From Erinaceus europaeus (taxonomy: Eukaryota; Chordata; Mammalia; Eulipotyphla; Erinaceidae): a DNA stretch of 64,000 nt. Made by a program: the position numbers and the translations under genes. The stretch covers positions 11,411,093 through 11,475,092 of the forward strand of contig NC_080165.1 of the NCBI RefSeq assembly GCF_950295315.1, given 5' to 3'. Position 1 is the stretch's first letter; the number at the start of each line of letters is the position of its first letter. This document shows, piece by piece, positions 30,936 to 41,796 of this stretch. The notes under the pieces are model-generated. The model was given only the letters and a program-made list of their open reading frames with translations. It was not told the origin of the DNA and ran no database searches.

Positions 30936-32103
30936 ATATGTGTGTTTTGAGTTTGGCTTTATGGCCTGGGTGCAGCTCAAGGAGCAAGAAGTGCTGCAGC
31001 TGCAGGAGGATTCAAAAAACTTCATCACCCAGATGTGGTAATCTAAAAATAAAAATTATTTTGTTAAAGTAAATAAATATTTAAAGTAAAAGCCTAAGTA
31101 TTTAAATTGACTAACTTCTTAAAAGTGTCAACGTGACAATTCTTCATCTCCAAATTAAAATACAAATTATATGTATGGTTTTAAGTCAGAGAGGTTCTGG
31201 GACATTATGGAGGGCCCCCATGATGCCCTGTGAAACTATTTCTGTGAAAATTAGTCCACAATAAAATTTGTTGTTTGGCACTGTAAATCTTCTGAAAAAC
31301 ATTGTCACAAATGTGTGTTGACTCTTTAAGTAACTTGAGTTCGTTTAAAGTTTAAAGTAAAATTAATTTAAAAAATCAATATACTTTAGTTAAATTTGGT
31401 TTAAAGATCCTGACATTCAGAGATTGATAGATAAGGTTAAATAAGCTAGACTTTAGATTTACTTCCTTTAAAATTCAAACAGAGCCTCTTAAAATAGATA
31501 TCACACACTTAGGGTGTGTCTCAATTTTAACTGAGTGTGACAAAAAGACTAAAAGAGATATTATTGATATATATAAAGTTTTCAAGTACCTTCTCATTTA
31601 AAAAGATAAAATAAACCTAGATAAACAAAAAATAACTTGTCAATGGTTATGCTGATAAATTTCATGCTTAAAGCTTTTGCTCTGGTACCCCTCTATATAT
31701 CTTTCCACATTTAAAAATATCTAATTTATTTCAAGACAGTGTCAAAAGTCTATTCTTGATAAGTTAAGTTGATACATACATATGTTTCTGATCTTATAAA
31801 AAGTTTAATATTTGATAAATCCTTATTAAACAAAATTAGTCTAAAGATGTCATTATAAGATGGTGTGAAAGTAAAAGATTATTTTAAACATATATGACTA
31901 TTTTTCCTGGCCTTGTGTATGTCTTGCTGGTCACAAATAAAAGACTACAACCATGACAAGCCTTCACATAAAGAACCAGCCTTTCATATGATAAAAAGCT
32001 TTCTTAAAATAAAAAATTCCCTATATGTAGCCCAATTTCAGTTTATGTGACTTAATAATGTTTTTATGTTTTTCCAAAGATAACAAAATCTCAGCTGATT
32101 CCA

Positions 32104-32148
32104 ACAGCCTTAATAGTCTTTACTGATGGGTCCTCCTCAAAGACAGGA
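32104..32148 (+). pseudogene. pol RNase H fragment
   Basis: One frame shows ALIVFTDGSSSKTG, the first catalytic Asp block of retroviral RNase H. Neighbouring sequence is frameshifted. Confidence 0.7.
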
Positions 32149-32279
32149 CCACAGACTCCACACAACATTCTTAATAGAACACTCTTTACCATTAATGTTT
32201 TAAATTTGGACACACAGAGAAAATCTGCCAGTGATGGGTTCTGAGGAACTACAACTAGCAGTGGATATGCCTGGTTAAA

Positions 32280-32424
32280 TGGAAAGACCCCCTGTCAGGG
32301 TCCTAACAAAGACCAGATCCTGTCCTCATGTGGGGACGAGGGCATGTTTGTGTTTTCTCCCGTACAGATAATGAAGCCCGCTGGCCACCAGAGAGGTCCG
32401 TCCAACAAACAGAAGAGAAGGAGA
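32280..32424 (+). pseudogene. pol integrase C-terminal fragment
   Basis: One frame shows GRGHVCVFSR followed by a Trp-Pro-Pro-Glu-Arg segment, as at the C-terminal end of betaretroviral integrase. A TAA interrupts it at 32304-32306. It lies only about 130 bp after the RNase H block, so the catalytic core has been deleted. Confidence 0.7.
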
Positions 32425-32596
32425 CAAAATGCCTGCAGATGCCGAGACCTATGAAAATTGACAAAAAGGATGGAGAGGCTGAGGCTTGAGATCACCCCGG
32501 TGTTGTTGTTAATGATTATACAAGAGAAATTAAGCTCCTGATCTCCTGCCCATATGGGGTCGCTGCCATAGTAGTTATAGAGCACTATGTGTTACT

Positions 32597-32934
32597 CCTT
32601 TGCCTTATAATTCCTCCACTCGCTGGGATAGGGCTAGGAACCACCTTATGGGCATTTGGCAACACAATGATATTTCCCATGACATTGACACCCTTCAGGC
32701 CCAGATTAGTGCCATAAGCACTCCTCCCTAGATACTCCCAATGTTTGGGAATTTGCCCAGTCTCTAAAATAGGGCTTAACATCTCTCAACCCTATTAATT
32801 GGCTACATATTCTCATATCACTGGGAGGCATTGTTTTTGTACTAGTAATTGTTCTGCTTATTCTTCCAGTACTCTTCAAGCTCCTCTCCAGATCCATCAG
32901 ACAGCTCCAAACCGAATTCCACCACTTTAAATAA
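32597..32934 (+). pseudogene. env transmembrane subunit remnant
   Basis: A Gly-rich hydrophobic stretch (PPLAGIGLGTTLWAFG, 32612-32659) is in the position of a fusion-peptide-like region. Further down, 32797-32934 encodes a long hydrophobic helix (SLGGIVFVLVIVLLILPVLF) followed by a short basic tail and a TAA at 32932-32934. The two parts are separated by frameshifts and stops, so no protein can be made. Confidence 0.75.
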
Positions 32935-32946
32935 AAAAGAAGGAAA
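32931..32946 (+). promoter_or_regulatory. polypurine tract
   Basis: ATAAAAAAGAAGGAAA lies directly against the 3' LTR start TGCAG. Confidence 0.85.
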
Positions 32947-33765
32947 TGCAGTGCCCCCAACCCGAATGCCAGGGAGTCTGACAGGGTCATCTCCTCTGGA
33001 CCTGCATTCAGACTTCAAGGAAGTTGGGCAGGAGGATGGGAATGGGTTCAACACATTCCCCCCCCATTATTGCTACAAACAATTATACTGTCACAAATGA
33101 TTAATAGTGCTTTGGCAGTGCCTGGTGAAAATGGAGAGTCAGAAGCACCCCCTCTCCCTTACACAGGGGCATATTTGAAAGTTACATTATGAAAATGGGG
33201 AAGGTGGGTCAGCATAGACAGACAAAAGAAGTCATGTTATGACTTGCCCCTCATAGAAACAATGCAGAGATTGAGGCCTCCCAGGTACAAGTTGACGTAT
33301 TGAAACAAAGAAAGATTAATAGTTAAACTGTACCAGACCTAGATGAGCAGTGGTCCATGACTAGGCAAAGATCCGTATGCCCCCCCATAGAAGATTAATG
33401 GTAGAGATAGCCCTCAGCAAAAGTCTAAAACAATTCTGGGTATGACCTCCCCTGGGAACAGAACGATACAAAGCATTGTTCCATTCTTTACAGTTGTAGG
33501 GGAGTAACGTGTAGCTTGCCAAAGCCACAAGACTATGATGTTTATTGTTACTTCTTTATGAGCTGGTTGTTTAGGCAAACTGAATGTAACCTGAAAAAAG
33601 TATAAAAGCTAATGCAATTTCACTATTAAAATGAGTCCAGATTCACCCTCCAATAGAGTGTGGTGTCTATCTGTTCTCCCTCGTACTGACTCCTGACCCA
33701 CCTGGGAGGTTGCCTTCAAGACCCCTGACCCTCCTGCTGCTTATCCATTGTGGTGGTCCATGGCA
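32947..33765 (+). repeat. 3' LTR of the provirus
   Basis: This LTR of 819 bp starts TGCAGTGCCCCC and ends ATGGCA. It carries the same TATA and ATTAAA signals as the 5' LTR. Confidence 0.92.
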
Positions 33766-33838
33766 CAGGTACAAATTATTGTATTTTGCTGTCAATTGTA
33801 AACCGTTATTCCCCCAGTGAAGAAATTAAAAAAATAAA

Positions 33839-34342
33839 TGTCAGGCCTTAAAGCCAGCCCCCCCCCCCCCCCCCATCTGCTCCATGCTCCATTGCTGACA
33901 CTATGGCCTATTTACATAATCATTGTTTTGCCTGAAAGATCCCCACCACGTTATCCCCTCAGGGTTTTGCTAATTCAGTTAAAACCATCACAACAGTTGC
34001 TAAGGGCGATTCCACCTTCCCAGCATGCCTTTTGACTCTTTCCAACCCCTTTACTAGCCATTTCCGTTTCTGACTTGCCACTTCTGGTTTTTACCCTATA
34101 AAGCCCGCTGCTGTTCTAGTTTAGCTCTCTTTTCTCTTCTGCATCCCAACCTGGAGAAGACCTGGAGAAGGGCTGGTGTGCATAGTGGGAGGAGGCCATT
34201 TTGCTAGCTCCACATAACCTAAACTCGCTGTGCTGACACCCAACTCTGGGGTGTCCGCATCAAAAAAAATTGTATTACCACGCCATCACGAGTCCCTCGT
34301 CTCTCTCTCTCTCTCTCTCTCTCTGGCGAAGTTAGCCTGGCA
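33839..34342 (+). repeat. solo LTR
   Basis: An LTR of 504 bp, TGTCAGG...GGCA, flanked by AATAAA at 33833-33838 and 34343-34348. The duplicated bases are AT-rich, so the 6-bp match is weaker proof than elsewhere. A poly(C) run lies at 33860-33874 and a CT repeat at 34301-34323. The U5 part (GAGTCCCTCGTCTCTCTC...GCGAAGTTAGCCTGGCA) resembles that of 38791-39236. Confidence 0.8.
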
Positions 34343-34348
34343 AATAAA

Positions 34349-35349
34349 TAAATAGCTGAATAGTATTCAACTGTGTTAAAAAAAGAAGAAAAATAAAAAT
34401 GTCAAAGGAGCTACAGAGTCATAGGGTACTTGTTCCCTAAAGAGCATTTAGCTTGGATATCCCTGAGTTTGGTTGGCTGTTGGAAGTGAGTGAGGACTGG
34501 TATAGCATAGAGGATGACAACATCAGGGACAATGAAGTGTCAGGAGCCTTCCTCAGGTAGAATATCCCCTTCAGGTAGTTCTGGCCAACCTGACCCTTGT
34601 GGTAGGAGGAGATCACAAAACTTGGCCAGGTTACCAGGGATTTTTGTGTAGGTTTTGGACAAAGGAGGCAAGGTCCTGAAGCCCAGTATGGATGCCCTCC
34701 CTCACCTTGTGCTGGGCAGGGATCTGCGCCTGCCCAGAGGACAGGTTAGTGTTCGCCCTTCACAAAACTGTCTTCTTGCAGTGTCACATGCCTCTGATTC
34801 TGGCTCCACACCAGAGGGCACTGTCTCCCCTTCCCCTGAATCCACAGACACTCTGTTTCCCTTGTGGTAGCATGAGAGGGGGCGTCAGGCTCAGCTGCAG
34901 AGTGAGGCATAAAGTCCCTTCTCAGATTGATATGCCACCAAGACGCCCTTGTTGTAGAGTTAGAGCAGCTCTCTGGTATCTGATTGCCTGTGTTTCTTTT
35001 TTCTAACTCATTGCCTCCCAGTTCATTTGATAGTTGGGTCCCTAAATATATGACTTTTGGTTAGTGGCCTTGAAGTTTAGACCTATTCCATCATGTGATC
35101 ACGGAAGGGCCCAGCAGGGCCAACAGGAGCTAGGCATGGTGGCACACAAAGAACATGTGGCATGACCCTGGGATGCAGCAAGAGTTTCCAGAATCAGGTA
35201 CTTAGATGACTTACTTCTATAATCACTGTGGCTCTGACTTCCCTCTGATAGTGTATTCAGTCTATGATTTAGTCTATACATGATGGCCTTGAATCCTTTT
35301 AAACATCTCAACAATATTCTTTGAACCTTCTTGTCTTTTCTTTCACCAT
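34349..35349. other. single-copy DNA, no gene seen
   Basis: No repeat or exon was recognised. The 104-codon frame at 34692-35006 has no known domain. Confidence 0.4.
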
Positions 35350-35565
35350 TTCCTTTTAAAATTATCTTTATTTATTTGATAAGATACAGCCAGGAATCAA
35401 GAGGGGGGATAGAGAGGAAGAGAGACAGAGAGACACCTGCAGCACAGCTTCACCACTTTCAAAGATTTCCCCCTGCAGGTGGAAACAAGGGGCTCAAACC
35501 TGGGTCTTTGTGTATTATAACACGTGTGCTCAACAAGGTGTACCACCACCCTTGTCCTCTTCCAC
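35350..35565 (-). repeat. SINE type B
   Basis: Minus-strand copy with tail ATTATCTTTATTTATTTGAT and head GTGTGCTCAACAAGGTGTAC. Confidence 0.87.
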
Positions 35566-35686
35566 CATTTCTAAATAGGAAAAAAAAAAAAGAAAAGAGA
35601 AAAATCATCAAAGGCTGATTTTAGTGTTCATGGCATGAAAGTGTCTTGTCTTTCTTGGCTTGGCTCAGGACCTCCATCAAGACATG

Positions 35687-35865
35687 GTGTGTGTGTGTGT
35701 GTGTGTGTCAGCTGAAATTCAGCTTAAATAACATCAACACACATATATATGTATGTATATATATTATTATATTACTGCTCAGCTCTGGTTTATGGTGCTG
35801 CAAGGGACTGAATGGAGGACTTTGGAGCCTCAGGCATGAGAGTTTCTTTGCAAAGATTCTTTCCT
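35687..35865 (-). repeat. (GT)n followed by SINE type C
   Basis: The GT run is 35687-35708. The type C copy at 35765-35865 is shown by ACTGCTCAGCTCTGG and CCTCAGGCATGAGAG. Confidence 0.75.
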
Positions 35866-36344
35866 CCAGGAAGGATGACAAAAAAAACAGAAGGGAAGAA
35901 TTTATTTTTCTTTTTTCACACATCTGAAAGGAAAGCTGGGTGAGAGAAAAGGAGAGACTTTCAGACTGGAAACAGTCAAGACTCTGAAGCTTCAGATCCC
36001 AATGGAACAACTGAAGTTGTTGACAAACTTTCTATAAAAGAAATAGCTCTTTCCCAGCTCTGCAAGGACCATGCTTGCCAGCTCAAACTGTGGGGAAGCG
36101 AGACAGGGTGGACTTGTTTTGCTGCCTGAGAAAAAATGCAGCTGATTCAAATCTGAAAGTGATCTTGGAATAATAGGCCCCACCGCCTAAGACTCCAGGT
36201 GAGTCCACATGTCCCTGACTCTTCTCTAGCTATTCTGGGCTCATTTATTTTCTGAAAGTGGGTGCAACTGTTCAATTTTAAAATGTCTTGGATTGTTTTA
36301 AGTACAAAACTAACTGAATAAAATTAGACTCATTTCCAAGGAAC
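35866..36344. other. single-copy DNA, no gene seen
   Basis: Nothing recognised beyond short chance frames. Confidence 0.4.
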
Positions 36345-36464
36345 TGACTGGTGATGTAACCATATGAGTCCACATAGTACCATGCGTAAGGACTTGGATT
36401 CAAGCTTCTACTTCCACCTGCATGAGGGAAGCTTCATGACTGGTGAAGCTGGGCTACAGATATA

Positions 36465-36496
<32 letters not shown>

Positions 36497-36695
36497 CCTA
36501 TCTCTATCTCTCTTCCTTTGTGTCTACTACTCCTATCTTAATTTCTATCTGTCCTGTCAAATAAAAAGAAAAAAAGGGGGGTGGTAGTTGTCAGGAGTAG
36601 TGGATTCTTTTGCAAAGCACAGAGTCCCAGCAATAACTCTGGTGGCAAAAATAAATAAATGAATAAATAAATAAACAAATAACTAATTTTCAATT
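36345..36695 (+). repeat. SINE type B with extended tail
   Basis: The body contains a (CTGT)n/(CTAT)n run at 36468-36500. The extended 3' part (GTCAGGAGTAGTGGATTC, then CAATAACTCTGGTGGCAAAA) ends in (AAAT)n. Confidence 0.8.
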
Positions 36696-37464
36696 CTAGG
36701 CTCCCTTGACCTGGTTGTAACATTCCTGTCATAAGGTAACTTGAACCTGACTGTGTTTCTTAGATGCTTTCCGGTAAACACACCCTTGGGCTCAGCATGA
36801 TCAAATGGGCTACCTCTGGAAGAAATAGAGGTGCTGAAATGGTTCCAGGATTTAAAAAAAGAATGTAGTCCATGGGTGAGCTCTTTAATGGAGAGGGGAC
36901 AGGAGACAAAGTCAGAAAAGAAAGAGCTATACCTGGACTTCTGGAGAAGGGGCTATGGACCAGCAGCAGTTGTGTTCTCTCCTCTCCTCTCCCAGGTCAA
37001 CTAGGAATAACAAAGGAGACCACCTGGGACCACAACAAGGCAGGACTAGAACGACTTCAGGAACACACCAAACTATATGTGCAAACATGTGTGGCTCATG
37101 GATAAGGAACAGCCTAACGAGAGATTGAGCGGCTGGTAACAGTCTGGCAGTTTACCTGTTGAGGCACCAACTCCAGACTGTTTTACAAACAAAAAGATGG
37201 CTGAAGGGAGGATAAGACTCCCCTAAGACTCACCAAATTAACTGTGAGTCTCCATTGCTACTGCCCTCAGGGGCTGGAGTACAAGTGGGAAGGCCCTGTG
37301 CAGACATGTGGGAACAGAGAACTGACCAGGAAACTCAGGAGAAGAGCTACTCCTTGGTGGCCTAGCAGTGGGGCTATGTAGTGGGAGCCTTTCCACATTG
37401 TTCTCCTGATGAGAACATGGTGAATCATTGCCTCAGAAACTACAGACTATGAATGGGACTTGTT

Positions 37465-37595
37465 TAGAAATTTATAGGGCCCAGCACTGCTGCCCAGCTT
37501 GTCAGAGAAGCTGAATGGAGCCTGGAACTTTGGATCCTTGGGATGTGAGAGTCTCTTTGCATAACCACTGTGCTATCTCTCCCCCACCCTGCTTT
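37465..37595 (-). repeat. SINE type C in the L1 5'UTR
   Basis: CAGCACTGCTGCCCAGC and GAGAGTCTCTTTGCATAACC are the complement of the type C signature. It ends GCTATCTCTCCCCC. Confidence 0.8.
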
Positions 37596-38039
37596 ATCTC
37601 TTGGTCTCAGGAGTGAGTGATTAAGCTAAGAAGCCTATTTATAGCTTAAAAGCCCTGAAGCTCCCATAGCCTAGAGGAAGAAAAAGAACAAAAGGGGCTT
37701 TTAACAGGTTCTGTGCTCCAACTCAGGGATTGAAATAATAATGAAACAACCATTAATTTCCACAACTGTGAACTCTTTAAGTACCTTACTTAGACACAAG
37801 TCAGTCCAGACAAGAGTGATCAGTAATTTGAAAAGTACTGAGAGAGGGACCTCATAACATACTATATAGAATGGTTAAACCAATAAGAATAAATATTGGA
37901 GAAATGAACCAGGACTAGAATTAAGCTAAAAGCCCCCCAAAGATTGAGCCACAAAATAGTGAGGTCAACATCCAAATGCTTTTAAAGGAAACAGTCACAA
38001 GAGTGAGTAAATAGTTTGAAATAATTGTCATCAAAATGC

Positions 38040-38790
38040 AGAAACAACCAATGAGACTCTGGAAGAAAACATTAATTATCTCAAGGTTATTAGAGAGCTG
38101 AAAGTTGAAATAGCTGAGCTAAGAACACAACTAGCTGAGCAAGCTAAAACAGTATCAGAACAGGGTAATAAAATAGATGAACTACAGAAATCAGTACAGG
38201 AGACAGAGAATAGAATAAATGAGGCTGAAGACAGAATTAGCAAGATCGAGGATGAATTAAAGACAACTGAAAAAGAAGTATGAGATCTCAAAAAGAGATT
38301 AAGAGATACTGAAAACAACTGAGGCATATGGGATGACTTCGAAAGAAATAATATACAAATTATTGGCTTAACAGAGGAAGAAAGAGAGGGAGGGGAAGAA
38401 AGCATTCTTCACAACATAATAGCTGAGAACTTCTCTAGTCTAGACAACATCAAAGACATAAAGGTTAAAGAAGTCCAGAGGGTCCCACCCAGACTTAAAG
38501 ACACCATGATATTTAGAATGGAAAGGAATAAGGATAAAGAAAGGATCCTGAAGGCTGCAAGGGAAAAACAAAGAGTCACCTACAGAGGAGGAAAACCCGT
38601 AAGATTAGCAGTAGACTTCTCCACAAAAACACTACAGGCAAGAAGAGAATGGCAAGATGTCTATCAAGTGCTCAATGAGAAAGGCTTTCAACCAAGACTT
38701 CTGTATCCTGCTAGTCTGTCATTCAGACTAGATGGAGGCATAAAAACCTTCTCAGACAAGCAACAGTTGAAAGAATTAACTATAACCAAG
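38040..38790 (+). pseudogene. L1 ORF1 (RNA-binding protein), broken
   Basis: L1 ORF1 proteins are trimeric nucleic-acid chaperones that coat L1 RNA. A coiled-coil heptad region (about 38070-38330) is followed by an RRM-like start (NIQIIGLTEEE) and the C-terminal domain with its basic patch (ERILKAAREKQRVTYRGGKP, about 38540-38600). TGA codons at 38281 and 38319 interrupt the coiled coil. The 3' end is cut at 38790 by an LTR. The last codons of ORF1 resume at 42221 (PLQALFLGHLSHVDE, then a stop). Confidence 0.88.
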
Positions 38791-39236
38791 TGTCAGGAAG
38801 TTGTGAGCATGTGGTTGAGCTTCGCAGGACTTTACTTGAGTGGGCATCCATCCTGTCAGTGTCTCTCTCTCTGTACTGAGAGGATGAACAAGGAGGGACA
38901 AAATCCCCCAAGGTTTGCCTTGTCTTATTGTTGGTCTGCTTCTAATTCTGCTTCCAAAACCTCTTCTGTTGTATTGCTTAATGCTGTGGTCTATTTACAT
39001 AATCACTGTTTTACCTGAGACCCGTTCTGCCTGCAGGGCTTTGGTTTAATACCACTAGTTCGAACTCTCTTTTCACTCCGCCCCCTCTCCTAGTCACACC
39101 CTGTTTTTACACTCTACCACTTCCTTCCTGGAGTGTATAAATGCAGATGAATAAAGGCAGCATGGCATTTCATTGCATCCCAGCTCAGCCATGAGTCCCT
39201 GGTCATCTGTCTCCCACCCGCAAAGCTAGCCCGGCA
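38791..39236 (+). repeat. LTR with adjacent primer-binding site (LTR1)
   Basis: An LTR of 446 bp, TGTCAGGAAG...CCCGGCA, with TATAAAT at about 39138 and AATAAA at about 39151. A good tRNA-Lys-type primer-binding site follows it, so it began as the 5' LTR of a provirus. Confidence 0.8.
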
Positions 39237-39238
39237 TC

Positions 39239-39256
39239 TGGCGCCTGAACAGGGAC
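39239..39256 (+). promoter_or_regulatory. primer-binding site, tRNA-Lys type
   Basis: TGGCGCCTGAACAGGGAC lies 2 nt after LTR1. It is close to the lysine primer consensus. Confidence 0.85.
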
Positions 39257-39279
39257 CAGCATCTTATCAGACTCCCTAC

Positions 39280-39600
39280 CTCACAAAGCACCCTGCATTC
39301 CTGATACTATGGTCTTCTCCCTTATTATCTACATAATCATAGATTTTCCTAAAAGATCCCCACACATTCCACTCCTTTGATCTTTGATTTTTACCCTCAA
39401 GACCCTCCCTACCTGCAGGGTATTATTAATCCTACCAGTTAAAATGCTCACAACAGTAGCTAAGGAAGTTCCTACCTTTCCCAGATCTCTTTTGCCTTTC
39501 TCCACTTCTTTCCTAGCCATTTCCATTTCTGACTTGCCACTTCCAGGTCTGACTCTTAAAAGCCTTGGCTCTCTGATCAATAAAGAATTGAATCACTTCA
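39280..39600 (+). repeat. LTR fragment of a different family (LTR2)
   Basis: The segment resembles the solo LTR at 33839-34342 (TACATAATCAT, AAAAGATCCCCAC, CTAGCCATTTCC, TTTCTGACTTGCCACTTC) and ends shortly after AATAAAG at 39580. It has no 5' end of its own. It runs straight on from the short LTR1 leader. Confidence 0.65.
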
Positions 39601-39601
39601 C

Positions 39602-40020
39602 TGTTGTTTTTGCTGGGCTGGCTTCACGAGCTGGTAACAGACGACCTGGGACTCATGGCTGGGTTGTATGCAGTATCTCTTTATTCATGCAGGATGCATC
39701 ACAATCTATACCAAGCTAAGCTAAACTAAAAACTACAAACAATCTTGTCCTTATAAATATACTAGCCCAGTAGGGTGGGAACAGGATGCGATGCAGAGAG
39801 GGTGGAGAGAAAAGTGACTGGTGAAAATCAGGGTATGACAAGGAGAGGGGGTGGAGCAGGTGAGAATTCTACCACTAAACCACCAATGCCCTGGAGGGAA
39901 GGTGGTGCTTGTTAACAGAGGTTATGTAAATAGAATACAGTGTTATGTAAATAGAATACAGTGTTAAGCAGGGGGTATTAAACTAATGAAACAGAAGGGG
40001 TTTTTAGAAGCATACCAACA
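39602..40020 (-). repeat. 3' LTR of E2
   Basis: An LTR of 419 bp, matching 41797-42215 closely and the E1 LTRs more distantly. It contains a small tandem repeat (TTATGTAAATAGAATACAGT twice, near 39925-39962). Confidence 0.9.
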
Positions 40021-40392
40021 ATTCCCCCTTTCTTTTTAACTAATGGCCATAGTATCAGGATTGTGGGGTGAACAGAATCCTATATCGTACAGGCGTTTTC
40101 AAAAGAACTGGCATAAGACATGGAAAACAAAATAGGCGAGCAGCAATAACCAGTGTGATGCCAAGGGGAACGTTTATTGCCTCAAAGGGCAAGGCCTAGC
40201 AGGTGAAAGGGCATTTCTTGCCTCTGGTAGCGCTTCATGCCTCTGGGGGCGTCTCTTGCCTCAAAGGGCGTTTCCTGCCTCTGTGGGCATCTCTTGCCTT
40301 TTGGGGAGCTTCATGCCTCTGTGGGCATAACCTAATAAGGAGCGGGAGTTTTCTGAATCTGGGAACAGAGCCTGCAGGCAAGGGGACATTGT

Positions 40393-40626
40393 CTATAAAG
40401 TCTCAAGGCAATTGGATGAAGTTAGTTTTTGAGAAACACAGCAGCGTGTACCAGTAAGTCCGATGGAGGTGTCAGTCCAAAGTAGCTGACCACACAAGAA
40501 AATGCCAAGGGATGAAACGCTGCATGTCTGTCTCAATGGGGAATGTCGGCCACCAGAATTCTGCTTTTCTGTAGAGAGTGATCTTTGGAGTCTGTGAATC
40601 TGTTTCTTCAGGTCGTGCCAGGTCAC
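40393..40626 (-). CDS. second open frame of E2
   Basis: This 77-codon counterpart of the E1 frame at 5140-5436 shares KKQIHRL and the Cys pattern. Identity is highest in its C-terminal half. It may be an env remnant or chance. Confidence 0.22.
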   Translation of the reverse strand: MTWHDLKKQIHRLQRSLSTEKQNSGGRHSPLRQTCSVSSLGIFLCGQLLWTDTSIGLTGTRCCVSQKLTSSNCLETL

Positions 40627-41161
40627 ATCATTGGTTTCCGGGGGTGTGTTGTAGTCATTCCATCTTGTGGGTGATGTCAGAGAACAGGATCCAAATGGAT
40701 TTCCAGGAATTCCATTTGAGTAGATGTTTTTTCATGTGCAGACTTGACAGCTGAAATTCACTTACTTGTCAAACAAAACTTGTAGCAGATTAGAAGTTTA
40801 CTATAATTGATAACTCCATTATAATTAGAAGTCCTTTCTAGTATGATTTTAAGGTTGTTTAAACAGTTTAAACTCAATAAAATGTGGAAAGGTAAACAGA
40901 AGAACCACGGCTGAAGCCTCAGGCATGAGAATAATTAACATAATCATCGCACTATCTGCCCCGCCCATAACTCATACCTTTTCAGGATTAAACGTTTCAG
41001 ATTTATGCCAAGACGTAAAAAAGAAATCAAAGGAGGAAAAAAACAATTTTTGGATTGTTTCTGGATGTCTCTAGAAATCATGGCTGTGTCCAGTTTTTTT
41101 TTTTTAAGTCAATGTCATACAAAAATTCAGTCATTCAAATCACTCTCTTATGAAACAGATC

Positions 41162-41794
41162 TCACCATGTAGCATCAAGAGTCCCCGGAGGGTGTCCTAG
41201 TCCAAAAAGCTCCTCGAAATTCCATTTAGGGTGCTTCTGACTGTTCTTGCTGGATTGTTTCAGGCACCCATTTTTAAAAGTGTCTTCCCATTGAAGATAG
41301 AATCCAATCAGGAGAGTAGAACTAACCATGTGTCTCCATTCTTGGGGACTGCCAGGGTACTGGAGAATGCTCCTCAAATTAAAGTAGTCCTTCTCCATGG
41401 GAAACATGCGAGAAGTCCAGAAAGTCCCAGTGGAAATCCCCATGCATATCCCAAGGTCTACGACAGTCATAAAGAACCAAATTGTGGCCGGGAGCAAAAT
41501 GTAGTCCTTTTCCTCAGGAAACATGGGAGAGGGAATCCAGAAAGTCCAAGGAGAAATCTCCGTGAATCTCCCAAGCTCTATGATTAAGGTCACAAGAAAC
41601 CGAAGTTCCCAGTCAGGGAACCGAAGTGTGGCCCAGAGCAAAATGTTCCAGAGACAGAGTAACTGTCTCATGATGAAACAGTAGAGGCTTTGGCAAACCT
41701 CTTCATAAGTAGAAGAGAAGACCATAGTGCATAGGTAGGCAAAGTCTTCACTTATCTGGGAGTTGCACAGGTCCGGCCCCACGTTGGGCGCCAT
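41162..41794 (-). CDS. uncharacterised 210-codon frame of E2
   Basis: The ATG at 41792-41794 lies inside the primer-binding site (the ATG of AATGGCGCCC), 2 nt after the 5' LTR. The frame runs 210 codons without a stop. It is about 87 percent identical to the E1 frame at the protein level by hand alignment. The two indels in the frame each remove one codon. The internal repeat with WTFW and MFPEEKDY cores is present. I see no nucleocapsid zinc knuckle, protease or polymerase motif. An ATG overlapping a primer-binding site is unusual. Whether it is translated is unknown. Confidence 0.42.
   Translation of the reverse strand: MAPNVGPDLCNSQISEDFAYLCTMVFSSTYEEVCQSLYCFIMRQLLCLWNILLWATLRFPDWELRFLVTLIIELGRFTEISPWTFWIPSPMFPEEKDYILLPATIWFFMTVVDLGICMGISTGTFWTSRMFPMEKDYFNLRSILQYPGSPQEWRHMVSSTLLIGFYLQWEDTFKNGCLKQSSKNSQKHPKWNFEELFGLGHPPGTLDATW
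41776..41793 (-). promoter_or_regulatory. intact primer-binding site of E2
   Basis: The minus strand reads TGGCGCCCAACGTGGGGC, separated from the LTR by 3 nt. It agrees with the tRNA-Lys1,2 primer used by several betaretroviruses. Confidence 0.85.
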
Positions 41795-41796
41795 TA

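Larger units (their letters stand above)
28386..33765 (+). mobile_element. betaretrovirus-like provirus, internally deleted and decayed
   Basis: The provirus is 5,380 bp and bounded by a perfect 6-bp duplication, CAGGTA (28380-28385 and 33766-33771). It has a 5' LTR, a tRNA-Lys-type primer-binding site, an interior of 3.7 kb, a polypurine tract and a 3' LTR. Landmarks in the interior occur in the usual order: matrix-like gag sequence (29410-29730), an RNase H core (32104-32148), an integrase C-terminal part (32280-32424) and an envelope transmembrane region (32597-32934). The 6-bp duplication, Lys primer and these matches point to class II (betaretrovirus-like). Most of gag, all of protease and most of pol and env are absent or unrecognisable. 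Stops and frameshifts are frequent. Nothing here could encode a functional protein. Confidence 0.92.
28005..33838 (+). mobile_element. L1 3' end split by a provirus
   Basis: The ORF2 end and 3'UTR run from 28005 to 28385 and resume at 33772-33838. They match the 3' end of the full-length L1 at 46520-46910 in order. The provirus at 28386-33765 and its target duplication interrupt the copy, so the L1 is older. Confidence 0.88.

Noticed and set aside
30931..31030. GC-richer island with an apparent frame inside the AT-rich proviral interior
   Set aside because: Too short and no retroviral domain was recognisable; it could be a remnant of pol but cannot be supported.
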